DNA of 64,000 nt from Rhizobiales bacterium SYSU XM002 (GTDB taxonomy: Bacteria > Pseudomonadota > Alphaproteobacteria > Rhizobiales > Beijerinckiaceae): the NCBI GenBank assembly GCA_009846685.1, contig VWVY01000001.1, positions 62,001 through 126,000 on the forward strand. Reading direction: 5' to 3'. Position numbers and translations under genes: made by a program. This document shows positions 37,301 through 44,731 of this stretch, piece after piece; positions within the stretch are counted from its first letter, which is position 1, and every line of letters starts with the position of its first letter. The notes beneath the pieces are model-generated. The model searched no databases. It was not told where the DNA came from and saw only the letters and a list, made by a program, of their open reading frames with translations.

Positions 37301-37406
37301 TCACAGTTTCGACAGCAGCTTCCCCGGCGTTCCGCGCCGCTTCTGCCGTATCCTCGGCTGCGTTGCCGAGCCAGTTCAGGAAATCATTGACCGCGTTATT
37401 GCTCAT
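34359..37406 (-). CDS. very large Ala-rich repetitive protein, candidate type I secretion substrate
   Basis: 1015 residues from ATG 37406 (GGAGC eight bases upstream). No catalytic domain is recognised. Most of it is amphipathic LEA/apolipoprotein-like helix built from A, G, K, E, D, T and V (for example AGDAANAIKNTAEDAAKGAG). I see no Cys, His or Tyr and only one Trp (NDFLNWLG). From residue 493 a DG(T/V/I)(S/R)NT(I/V) motif recurs at D493, D533, D573, D624, D675, D711 and D783. The last ~100 residues are Gly/Asp/Ser-rich and end PPPSFNLFG. There is no signal peptide and no RTX nonapeptide repeat. It sits between HlyD (same strand) and the PrtD-type ATPase (divergent), the usual place of a dedicated substrate. 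Function unknown; a surface, matrix or protective protein is a guess. Confidence 0.8.
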   Translation of the reverse strand: MSNNAVNDFLNWLGNAAEDTAEAARNAGEAAVETVTETAEAVVDTVTGAGQAAANAAGQAINSAGRAASGFVRDPGGSIESAAGAAASAFQQGGKAAVNAISDGIRGTGKAAGDTASAIKNTAQDAANAIGKTVEAGAKVAGDAANAIKNTAEDAAKGAGKVVDAVSDKIDTAARNIGKAADAALDKAREDATEAAKGVGRGLRDIAETAKDTGEAAAKAVGKTVKAGADAAKDALQDLGREIKETGADAREAAKDAVGQAGKIVEGAGKAANELGQAAGEAITGVVSEAGKLAESAGKAAGQAAEGAGKAAGTIADGVLQAGGRLAEGAGEIAKNNIEGAGKVVGELGNAAIDAARKGAEGVKETVVNTAETVGKNVNDALDGAKEGFDNARDLAVDVATAVADATADAAKNALETVGDIARNTAESAGRQFNTNVETTIGVAKEVAEGAAGAAGAVLETAGKNVETVVETVTDVAGIAGKTLGEAAGELKDGTSNTIAVAEEAARQAAETGQQVLEAAIDTAGDAAKAVQDGTSNTIQFAEDVAREAAETGQQVIEAAIDTAGDAAKAVQDGTSNTIQFAEDVARQAAETGQQVFDGAVETTQGIVNAVQGAARAADQAIIDGVSNTIQFGEQAAREGAKLAGEAADAAFETGKQAAETAVDGFKAADKALVDGIRNTVQFAEDVVTGKVDLGEEAGKAADAAADAITDGVSNTVQFVEDVATGKIDVVGETRDAIDGATEASKDAIGDLVEAADEVVPGTAAVVEAVGGAAKAADQAIIDGVSNTIRFGEELAKDAAEIGNQALEDLGDAAEAVGDVGNGLANGAAKAAEAAVEAGGNIVDAFREGFAEKSKLDDALDVISKADQSKEQALTEDKGAKGDSGFFSSFFDEAQAAIDSAKGKGSGVGNLALDFIKSGDGEAKVLPFAGEKGGFGDKPGFELKEEIPADFLNRFPVAKGDTDFDGLSFSKGGKKSSGATAGTERQNATDVVGPKGDTDGSGNDDNPPPSFNLFG
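35641..35940 (-). repeat. tandem 120-bp coding repeats (40 residues each)
   Basis: Units begin at 35641, 35761 and (partial) 35881. The first two are identical over 92 consecutive bases (35646-35737 versus 35766-35857). The third keeps the DGTSNTI-coding core and then diverges. The exact identity implies recent duplication or gene conversion inside the repetitive gene. Confidence 0.9.
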
Positions 37407-37520
37407 CGTTTGCTCCATCAGGTTCAAACAGCGCTTCCGTTTGCGCGCCGCCGATATCTCGTTAACGGCTCGGACTGTTCCGTAACCGACATCTTCACCT
37501 TGGCAGACGGGTTGCCGACT

Positions 37521-37542
37521 GGCTGTTACGCATGGAACAGCC
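37521..37542. promoter_or_regulatory. 22-base inverted repeat in the divergent secretion promoter
   Basis: Arms GGCTGTT and AACAGCC are separated by 8 bases, within the 236-base region between the repetitive protein gene and the ABC ATPase gene. The size equals a Crp/Fnr-type dimer site, though the half-site is not the classical TGTGA. Its position could allow control of both directions by the Crp-like protein encoded at 30235. Confidence 0.4.
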
Positions 37543-37642
37543 TCGGCTTTGTGCCTCGACTAGAAGCATGTTAATCGATGATTTACGACGCTGACAATGC
37601 ACGGGTTTTTGGGCTCGTATTGTTCAAACGGAGTATGAGAAT

Positions 37643-39373
37643 ATGAGTGGGTCCGATAAGAATAAACAAAATGATCCGCTTCGAATTGCCATTAAAGCGG
37701 CGGTTCCTGGTACTATCGCGGCAGTTGTCATCAGCATGTTTATCAATGCGACGATGCTGGCGCTTCCCGTTTATTCGATGCAGATCTATGATCGGGTTCT
37801 CTCAAGCCGCAACGAGACGACTCTCATCCTTCTAACGATGATCGTCCTGGTATTCCTGGTTCTGTATGGAATCCTCGAGTATGCGCGCTCCGGGGTCCTC
37901 GTCCGTTCCAGTGTGGCGTTTGAAAGGATCCTGCGTCGACCGCTCTTCGACACCATGATGCGGGCAGAACTCGATCCGGAAAGACGGCAAGGACAGCAGG
38001 TCATCCGGGATGCGGAGATCATCCGGGACTCTCTCGCCAGCGGCACGGTTGCGGTCATTTGCGACCTGCCCTGGACGCCGCTGTTCGTTCTGCTTTGCTT
38101 CTTCATGCACCCTGTGTTGGGTGCAATCGCGATGACCGGCGCGGTCGTGCTTTTCGGGCTGGCGGTTTTGACCGAAATCCTGACAAAAAAGGGTGTCGAC
38201 CATTTCTCGCGCCTATCCAACGACGCCTCGACTTTTGCCGCTGCCGCCTTGCGGAATGGCGAGGTTGTCCGCGGGCTTGGCATGGGCGATACCATTCTGG
38301 AGCGCTGGAGCGGCCAGCAACACGCCGCGGTAGCCGCGAATGCCGCGTCTGCCGAATTGACGGCCGCGCTCGTGGCGATGTCCAAGTTTGCACGCATCGC
38401 CGTTCAGACCGGTGTTCTTGCTGCCGGTGCTTGGCTGGCGATCGAGAAACAGATCTCGCCGGGATCGATGATGGCCGCATCGATTATCATCGGGCGCGCG
38501 CTGGCGCCGGTCGAGCAGATCGTCGGTCAATGGAAGCGTATCGTGGCCTGCCGCAGCGCCTATCGCCGGCTACGAAACCTGATGGACGAATTCCCGCAAC
38601 AGGCCGCGCCGGTTAGCCTGCCTGCACCCCAAGGCCATATCGAAGTTGAAAATGTCTACATTATCCCGCCTTCCGCATCGCGCCCTTCCGTCCGCGGCGT
38701 GTCGTTCAGCGTGGCGCCAGGCAACAGCGTCGCCATCGTCGGCGCATCGGGCAGCGGCAAGTCATCGCTGGCGCGCGCGCTCGCCGGGGTGTGGGAACTG
38801 CGCGCGGGCGAAATCCGGATTGATGGCGCCTCTCTGGAACAATGGGATCGCAACAAGCTGGGAAAGAGTGTCGGCTATCTGCCTCAGGATATCGAGCTTT
38901 TTGCCGGAACCGTAGCAGACAACATTGCGCGGCTCGAAAACGTCGACAGTCGGGCAGTTGTCGCTGCAGCCAAGGCTGCGGGGGCGCATGATGTCATTCT
39001 GCGGCTTCCGCAGGGTTATGATACGCCGATCGGCGAGGGGGGGCTGGCGCTCTCCGGCGGCATGCGCCAGCGTGTCGGGCTCGCCAGGGCGTTGTACGGC
39101 GACCCGCGCCTGATCGTTCTGGATGAGCCCAATTCTAACCTCGACGAGGATGGCGAGCGCGCGCTTGGGCTGGCTATGGCACAGATGAAACTGTCCGGCC
39201 GTACCGTCATGGTCGTGACGCATCGCCCTCAGTTATTGGCTTACGTGGACAAGGTGCTGGTCATGTCTTTCGGGACGGCGCTCGCCTTCGGGGATCGCGA
39301 CGAGGTCATTGCCCGCATGCGGGGGAACCGCGTGGCCGCGGTGGAATCCTCGCGCGAAACTAGCGCGGCCTGA
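37643..39373 (+). CDS. type I secretion ABC transporter ATPase/permease (PrtD family)
   Basis: 576 residues: an ABC exporter membrane domain (helices in about 20-300; FINATMLALPVYSMQIYDRV is the PrtD/AprD hallmark) fused to an ATPase with Walker A GASGSGKSS (367-375), Q-loop VGYLPQDIELFAGTVADNI, signature LALSGGMRQRVGLARALYG and Walker B RLIVLDEPNSNLDEDG. There is no N-terminal C39 peptidase, so its substrate should carry an uncleaved C-terminal signal. It pairs with the HlyD-type adaptor at 32927. It is divergent from the repetitive gene and is followed by the OmpA-domain and kinase-FGE genes on the same strand. Confidence 0.95.
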   Translation: MSGSDKNKQNDPLRIAIKAAVPGTIAAVVISMFINATMLALPVYSMQIYDRVLSSRNETTLILLTMIVLVFLVLYGILEYARSGVLVRSSVAFERILRRPLFDTMMRAELDPERRQGQQVIRDAEIIRDSLASGTVAVICDLPWTPLFVLLCFFMHPVLGAIAMTGAVVLFGLAVLTEILTKKGVDHFSRLSNDASTFAAAALRNGEVVRGLGMGDTILERWSGQQHAAVAANAASAELTAALVAMSKFARIAVQTGVLAAGAWLAIEKQISPGSMMAASIIIGRALAPVEQIVGQWKRIVACRSAYRRLRNLMDEFPQQAAPVSLPAPQGHIEVENVYIIPPSASRPSVRGVSFSVAPGNSVAIVGASGSGKSSLARALAGVWELRAGEIRIDGASLEQWDRNKLGKSVGYLPQDIELFAGTVADNIARLENVDSRAVVAAAKAAGAHDVILRLPQGYDTPIGEGGLALSGGMRQRVGLARALYGDPRLIVLDEPNSNLDEDGERALGLAMAQMKLSGRTVMVVTHRPQLLAYVDKVLVMSFGTALAFGDRDEVIARMRGNRVAAVESSRETSAA

Positions 39374-39404
39374 CAATCATAGTGCATCACGAGGAGAACC
39401 GAAC

Positions 39405-40673
39405 ATGTCCGTTACCAGCGACCTTCGGGATTTTGGGCCAGTCCGTGCGTTGCGCCGCTTCGCTCGGGCCGGTTCCCAAGCTTTTGCCTGGGTGGCGGCG
39501 GCCGGTCTGGCCACCATTGTCCTGAGTAGCCCTCTCGCGGTGGCTGCTCCACTGGGCATGCCAGCCGCCGCTCCCAAGGGACAGGCTCCTGCTCCCCTCG
39601 ACAAGGCTTTCGTTTCGGCGGCGACGGAGCTTTTCGACAAGGTCAAGGCCGGGACGGGCAAGACGATCGTCGTGATCGACCCCTTGCTGGACGGGGTGAC
39701 TGGCATGCAATCGCGGGCAACGCGGGACTTTGACAAGCGGATCGCCGCATTCTTGGGCGAAAAATATCCGCACATCGAGGTGCGGCCGATGACGGTCGAA
39801 AACCTCGCGCAGGCCAAGTATGTCTTTATCGGCACCTTCAACACGATCAACAACGCCGGCCAACCTTCAGGACCGCGCGATGCCTTCTGGATCTGCTTCG
39901 CTCTGGTCGATCAGGGTGAGAAAAACGTCTTCGCCCGGAGCGTTGCGCGTGCAGCGTTGTCAAATGTCGACATCGCGCCTGCGCGCTTCTATGCCGACAC
40001 CCCTGTCTGGGGCCTTGATGCGGCGACGACGGGCTATATCGAAACATGCCAGCGCAAGGAGCCGGGCGAGCCCGTGCCCCCGGCCTATCTGGCACAACTC
40101 CCGGCCGCAGCGCGCATCCGTGAGGCAACGATGGCCTACGAAAGCGGCGATACTCCGAAAGCGCTCGCCTTGTACAAGGAAGCCCAGACAATGCCGGGAG
40201 GTGAGCAAATTCGCACGCTGAATGGTCTCTATCTGACGTTGACGGCGATGGGGCAGCGCGAGGAAGCCGGCAAGGCGTTCGGCGAACTTGTCGGTTCGGG
40301 GCTCAAGCGTGGACAGCTTGGCGTGATGTTTCTTTTTGAGGCCGGGTCGACCAATTTCAATGCCGACGTGGGCACCTCCAGCAGGTACGGGAACTGGCTC
40401 GACGAGATCGCAGCGCAGGCGGGCAAGTCCAGCGACTGCCTCGAAGTTGTCGGGCATGCCAGCCGGACTGGCGTGGAAAGTTACAACGTCGGCTTGTCGC
40501 GCGAGCGTGCCGAGCGCATCATAGCCTTGCTTGGGGAGCGCAGCCCTGCCATCAAGGCAAGGCTGAAGCCCGCCGGGCTTGGCTCGAGCGAGGTGCTGGT
40601 GGGACTTCCGCAAGACGATGCGAGCACTGCAATCGACCGACGCGTGGAATTCAAGCCAGGCCAGTGCACATGA
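39405..40673 (+). CDS. OmpA-domain envelope protein with TPR-like region
   Basis: 422 residues with GAGGAG before ATG 39405. A long signal region (FAWVAAAGLATIVLSSPLAV) is followed by an N-terminal domain of unknown type (TIVVIDPLLDGVTGMQSRAT, YVFIGTFNTINN), helical repeats resembling TPR (about 235-315; AYESGDTPKALALYKEAQTM), and a C-terminal OmpA-like peptidoglycan-binding domain (CLEVVGHASRTGVESYNVGL, ERAERIIALL). It probably sits in the periplasm tied to the cell wall. It lies 31 bases after the exporter ATPase and overlaps the kinase-FGE gene by ATGA. The first domain somewhat resembles curli CsgG-like nucleotide folds, but I cannot assign it. Confidence 0.82.
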   Translation: MSVTSDLRDFGPVRALRRFARAGSQAFAWVAAAGLATIVLSSPLAVAAPLGMPAAAPKGQAPAPLDKAFVSAATELFDKVKAGTGKTIVVIDPLLDGVTGMQSRATRDFDKRIAAFLGEKYPHIEVRPMTVENLAQAKYVFIGTFNTINNAGQPSGPRDAFWICFALVDQGEKNVFARSVARAALSNVDIAPARFYADTPVWGLDAATTGYIETCQRKEPGEPVPPAYLAQLPAAARIREATMAYESGDTPKALALYKEAQTMPGGEQIRTLNGLYLTLTAMGQREEAGKAFGELVGSGLKRGQLGVMFLFEAGSTNFNADVGTSSRYGNWLDEIAAQAGKSSDCLEVVGHASRTGVESYNVGLSRERAERIIALLGERSPAIKARLKPAGLGSSEVLVGLPQDDASTAIDRRVEFKPGQCT

Positions 40674-42943
40674 GTGGAGAAGACGGCCGCCCTGTCGCGG
40701 CGGAAGATCGTCTGGCGCTGACGCCGGGCACGCGTATCGGCAATGCCTATCTGGTCCTCAAGACCGCAGAGTTCGGCTCTGCGGCCTTGTGCTATGAGGG
40801 GCTCCGCCTTGCGGATCAGGTTGCGGTGACGCTTTTCGAATTTTTTCCGCGTGGCATCGCTCTTCGTGCCCAAGGCGGCTCTGTTGCAGCTGTCCGCGGT
40901 TGGGAGCAGGAGTTTGAGACGGCCCGTGTTCGCTTCTCCGACCGAGCCGAAACGCTCGGGCGGGTCGATATCGCTTCAATTGCGAAGCCGATAGGCCAAC
41001 TGGAAGACCACGGCACGCTGTACGTGGTGTGCCAGGCCGCTGCGGGGCCAATACTATCGGCTTGGGCCAGTGATTTGCTGCGCCGCCCGTCCGACGTGGA
41101 CATGGCGCGGATGGCCTTGCGTCTCGGTCAGGCTCTTCAAACTTTTCATCGGGCAGGAGAGGGGCACGGCAGGGTTGGGGATGCCCAGATCCATGTTTCC
41201 GCACCGGAGCAAACAATCTTGTCCGGCGCTCTGCTGGAGACCACGCCAGCTGCCAACGGTGCTCACCCCGATGTCCGGGCGTTGGCCTCTGCCCTCTATT
41301 CCGTCATCATCGGTCGCCTGCCGCCGCCGGAGAATCGCGACCGGTCGCTCGATGCCCGGTTCTCGGCGCTGCACATGGCGTCAGGAGACTATTCGGACCG
41401 GTTGTTGGAACTGATCGACGCCGCGCTCGAATTTGGCGAGGGCGCGCCGCGTGTCGATGCCGATGTCTGGCTCGATCGGTTGATTTCAGTGGCGCAAGAA
41501 ATACTCGCTGAGACAACCCCTGCGCCAAAGCCGGAAGGCGTCTCACCCAAGGTTTCGCCCAGTGTGGCGGTCGAATCCAAAGGCGAAGACCGGGGCAGCT
41601 CTGTAAATCCGGACCGCAACCGGAGCGAGCCGAATCCCGCACCGGCCCCTGCGCAACGCAAGAATCCAATCGTGGTCGCTGCGGGTATCGCGATCGTGCT
41701 TGTCGGTGTTGCGGCCTGGCTCGGCTATCTCCTGCTCGGTCAGACACCAAACACGGCTTCGGAGCCGAAGGTTGCTGTTCGGTCTGACGCGTCGGTCAAG
41801 CCTGCACCCGCCCCCGAACGGAAGCCCGAACCGGTTGCCAGGACCTTGGCTCCGCCGCCGGAAGCAAAGCCGGCTCCTGTATCGCCTTCGCCATCCCAGC
41901 CAGCGCCTGCGGCGGCACCCGCGGCTTCTCCGCCGCAGGTGAGCGTCGTGTTGCCCGAGTTGCCAGCCATCCCGCCGCCGCCGAGCCGACCGGCGGTAAC
42001 GGATGACGACATCAAGAAGGCAGGCTCCCGCGAGGAGGCATTCGCTCTGCTTGAGCGCGGCGCTGACAGGGTTGCGATCACGGCGAGACTGGCCGAACTC
42101 GGGTTCACCCCGGTTTCCGCTGCCGGGGAAATAGTCTACCGGAAAGCGGCCGCAGGCGAAACATGGCGCGATTGTTCGACATGCCCGGAACTGGTGCTGG
42201 TTCCGCCGGGTGCGACAACCATGCAGATAAGCATTGCCGACAAGACCCAATCTCTGGATTTTCGCTTCGATCGCCCGCTTGCCGTGGCGCGTTACGAGGT
42301 GACGCGCGGCCAGTATGCGGCCTTCGCACGCGAAACGGGGCGGGTGACCGGCGGCGGATGCCATGCCCGTTCTCCATCCTGGGGCCTCAATCCGGCCCTC
42401 AACTGGGAGAACGCCGGCTTTGCGCAGACGGATGATCATCCCGTCGTATGCGTCAGTTTCGGCGATGCTGTTGCCTATGTTGAATGGCTTTCCGCGAGGA
42501 CCGGGCAACGTTATCGGCTGCCGACGGACGCCGAATGGCACTACCTTGCAGCCGCAGAAAAGTGGAGCGAACGGCAACCGGATCAGCTCTGTGCGATTGG
42601 GAACGGGGCGGATCGCTCTGCCCGTGCAGGCAATCCGGAATGGCAGCACGCGGATTGCGATGACGGTGCTGCCGCGACCGCTCCGGTCGGAACATATGCT
42701 GCCGGGCCGTGGGGGCTTCACGACCTGAACGGAAATGTCTGGGAGTGGGTGGCCACCTGTGCGCCGGAACCTAGGCCCGACGCTGAATTCCCGCCGCGCA
42801 CCTGCCTGCCAGGAGCGCCGCGATTGCTGAGAGGGGGCTCATGGGCCGATGCGCCGCGTCTGCGGCAGCTCGATTCGCGTGTCATCAGCGCACCGACGGT
42901 TCGCGATCAGGTCGCCGGGTTCAGGGTGGTCCGTGATCCCTGA
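40670..42943 (+). CDS. degenerate Ser/Thr kinase - TM - FGE/SUMF1-like fusion
   Basis: 757 residues. Residues about 15-265 resemble the bacterial kinase group with VAIKEYFP, but the lysine is lost (VAVTLFEFFPRGIALR) and the catalytic loop is replaced (HGRVGDAQI), so it looks like a pseudokinase. A helix (333-357; IVVAAGIAIVLVGVAAWLGY) and a Pro/Ala-rich linker lead to an FGE-sulfatase-fold domain (about 505-755: YEVTRGQYAAFARETGR, YRLPTDAEWHYLAAA, DLNGNVWEW, LRGGSWADAPRLRQLDSR). The two active-site cysteines of true FGE are missing after RGGSW. A cytoplasmic kinase-like half and a periplasmic FGE-like half suggest signal transfer across the membrane. It is coupled to the OmpA-domain gene. Confidence 0.82.
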   Translation: MSGEDGRPVAAEDRLALTPGTRIGNAYLVLKTAEFGSAALCYEGLRLADQVAVTLFEFFPRGIALRAQGGSVAAVRGWEQEFETARVRFSDRAETLGRVDIASIAKPIGQLEDHGTLYVVCQAAAGPILSAWASDLLRRPSDVDMARMALRLGQALQTFHRAGEGHGRVGDAQIHVSAPEQTILSGALLETTPAANGAHPDVRALASALYSVIIGRLPPPENRDRSLDARFSALHMASGDYSDRLLELIDAALEFGEGAPRVDADVWLDRLISVAQEILAETTPAPKPEGVSPKVSPSVAVESKGEDRGSSVNPDRNRSEPNPAPAPAQRKNPIVVAAGIAIVLVGVAAWLGYLLLGQTPNTASEPKVAVRSDASVKPAPAPERKPEPVARTLAPPPEAKPAPVSPSPSQPAPAAAPAASPPQVSVVLPELPAIPPPPSRPAVTDDDIKKAGSREEAFALLERGADRVAITARLAELGFTPVSAAGEIVYRKAAAGETWRDCSTCPELVLVPPGATTMQISIADKTQSLDFRFDRPLAVARYEVTRGQYAAFARETGRVTGGGCHARSPSWGLNPALNWENAGFAQTDDHPVVCVSFGDAVAYVEWLSARTGQRYRLPTDAEWHYLAAAEKWSERQPDQLCAIGNGADRSARAGNPEWQHADCDDGAAATAPVGTYAAGPWGLHDLNGNVWEWVATCAPEPRPDAEFPPRTCLPGAPRLLRGGSWADAPRLRQLDSRVISAPTVRDQVAGFRVVRDP

Positions 42944-42972
42944 CCGTTAACGCTCCGCCGGGCCCGTCCCGC

Positions 42973-43488
42973 TCAGCGTCTGGAACGGCAGCCGTCGACC
43001 TTGAGTTCGTGGAAGGCGATCGCGCTCCGAACGGCGGCGATCGTCTGCGTCCGGCACCAGGACAGATGTTCGTCCTCGCTGTTCCGGATGCCGAGGTAGT
43101 TGACGCAACCTCCCGCGGCGCCTTCGGCCACGATATGGGTCATGGTTTTCGCGTAATCCTGGCAGGTCTTCTCGTCGGCAGGCCCGGAAGGGTCGGCACC
43201 GGAAGGAAATGCCTTGTGGGTCGAGAGACAGAGACCGAAGGCTTGATGCCAGCCCTTCAATGCCTCGGCCGCGCGATCGGGGTTTTTGATGCACCATTCG
43301 AAATGGCGGCTGAAGTCGGAATGCCCCTTCCATCCCTCGCAACGCCGCTGTTGCACGAGCCTGTCCATCCTCACCATGTCGTTGGTGTAGTCCATGCAGC
43401 TGGTTTGCGCCGAAGCCGGCGATGCGACCGCAAGGCCAATCACGGTGGAAACAAGCAGGGCGGTGAGGTTTCGCGTCGGAGCACTCAT
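42973..43488 (-). CDS. Cys-rich exported protein of unknown function
   Basis: 171 residues. A signal peptide (TALLVSTVIGLAVASPASAQ) is followed by a small mature domain with eight cysteines, in SCMDY, RRCEGW, EWCIKN, GLCLST, KTCQDY, GGCVNY, SWCRT and DGCRS. They could make four disulfides. I recognise no family. It converges with the kinase-FGE gene (30-base gap) and is divergent from the TAXI binding-protein gene across 172 bases. Membership in the secretion module is only positional. Confidence 0.75.
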   Translation of the reverse strand: MSAPTRNLTALLVSTVIGLAVASPASAQTSCMDYTNDMVRMDRLVQQRRCEGWKGHSDFSRHFEWCIKNPDRAAEALKGWHQAFGLCLSTHKAFPSGADPSGPADEKTCQDYAKTMTHIVAEGAAGGCVNYLGIRNSEDEHLSWCRTQTIAAVRSAIAFHELKVDGCRSRR

Positions 43489-43660
43489 CGGTCAGCAGAA
43501 GAATTGACTTCCCGAACCGTGTCAATCGGCGTTGCTGGCGGCACGGCGCAAGAATGTGGAGGCAAATAGGGCTTGCGACTTTCGTCGGGGATTGCGAACA
43601 TCCGCCCAGTAAATGAACGCCGGGCGATGTTGAGATTCGGCGTAGGAACGGGAGTTTTCC

Positions 43661-44629
43661 ATGATTTTTTCACGTCGTGACGCCCTCAAGGGCGCCGCAG
43701 CCCTTGCCGCTCTTTCCACCGCTGGCGGTTCCGCGCTGGCACAGGCCAAGTTCTTTCGCATCGGCACCGGCGGCACGGGCGGCACTTATTACCCGATTGG
43801 CGGCATCATCGCCAACGCGATCTCGAGCGACAAGGTCAATGCCTCCGCTGTCGCCTCGAACGGCTCGGTCGCCAATGTGAACGCCATCGTCGGCGGGGCA
43901 TCGGAATCGGGATTCAGCCAGGCCGACGTTGCGACATGGGCCTACACCGGCACCGGCATCTATGAAGGCAAGGGCAAGGTCGAGGAGTTGCGCGCCATCG
44001 CCAACCTGTACCCGGAAACGGTGCATATCGTCGTCAAGAAGGGTCTCGGCGTAAAGTCGCCGGCCGATATCAAGGGCAAGCGCTTTTCGGTCGATGAGCC
44101 GGGCTCGGGCTCGCTCGTCAATGCCCGCGCGATCCTCGCGGCCTATGGCGTGACGGACAAGGACTACAAGCCGGAATTCATCAAGCCGGGCCCCGCGATC
44201 GAGAAGATGAAGGATGGCTCGCTCGACGGTTTCTTCTTCACTGGTGGCTATCCCTTCGGCGCGTTGACCGAGCTTGGCGCGACGCACGGCTTCGAACTCG
44301 TGCCGGTCGATGGTCCGCAGGCCGAAGAGCTGAAGAAGAAGTTCACCTTCTTCGCCGACGACACGATTCCCGATACGGCCTACAAGGACACCAAGGGCGT
44401 GAAATCGCTTGCGGTCGGCGCGCAATGGGTGACGAGCGCGAAGATCGACGCCGATCTCGTCTACGAAGTGACGAAGGGCCTCTGGTCCGACAAGGCGCGC
44501 GCCGCGCTCGACACTGGCCACGCCAAGGGCAAGGCTGTCGTCAAGGCGAACGCGCTCGCGGGGCTCGGCATTCCGCTGCATCCCGGCGCCGAGCGCTTCT
44601 ACAAGGAAGCCGGACTTCTGAAGAAATAA
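43661..44629 (+). CDS. TAXI-family TRAP solute-binding protein
   Basis: 322 residues. A twin-arginine-like signal (SRRDALKGAAALAALSTAGG) precedes FFRIGTGGTGGTYYPIGGII, the defining TAXI opening, then NGSVANVNAIVGGASESGFS and QADVATWAYTGTG. TAXI receptors deliver dicarboxylates, glutamate-like or other acids to a fused TRAP permease, here encoded 102 bases downstream. The gene is divergent from the Cys-rich exported gene. The ligand is unknown. Confidence 0.93.
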   Translation: MIFSRRDALKGAAALAALSTAGGSALAQAKFFRIGTGGTGGTYYPIGGIIANAISSDKVNASAVASNGSVANVNAIVGGASESGFSQADVATWAYTGTGIYEGKGKVEELRAIANLYPETVHIVVKKGLGVKSPADIKGKRFSVDEPGSGSLVNARAILAAYGVTDKDYKPEFIKPGPAIEKMKDGSLDGFFFTGGYPFGALTELGATHGFELVPVDGPQAEELKKKFTFFADDTIPDTAYKDTKGVKSLAVGAQWVTSAKIDADLVYEVTKGLWSDKARAALDTGHAKGKAVVKANALAGLGIPLHPGAERFYKEAGLLKK

Positions 44630-44731
44630 GTCCCCGAACGGGAAAACAATCGGCCTGCGCGGCACGCGCCGCGCGGGCCTTGATGCTTTGCGGGGCGCGC
44701 CGAAGGGCAGGGGCCGGACGAGGGGGCTGGG

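Noticed and set aside
34359-37406. RTX toxin or adhesin
   Set aside because: No GGxGxDxUx nonapeptide repeat is present; the Gly/Asp-rich C-terminus lacks the periodic pattern.
34359-37406. Planctomycete DUF1559 family member because of DGTSNTI
   Set aside because: Only the seven-residue motif is shared; there is no prepilin-like N-terminus and the rest is helical low-complexity sequence.
40670-42943. PpkA-type component of a type VI secretion system
   Set aside because: No tss gene occurs in the window, and kinase and FGE active residues are missing.
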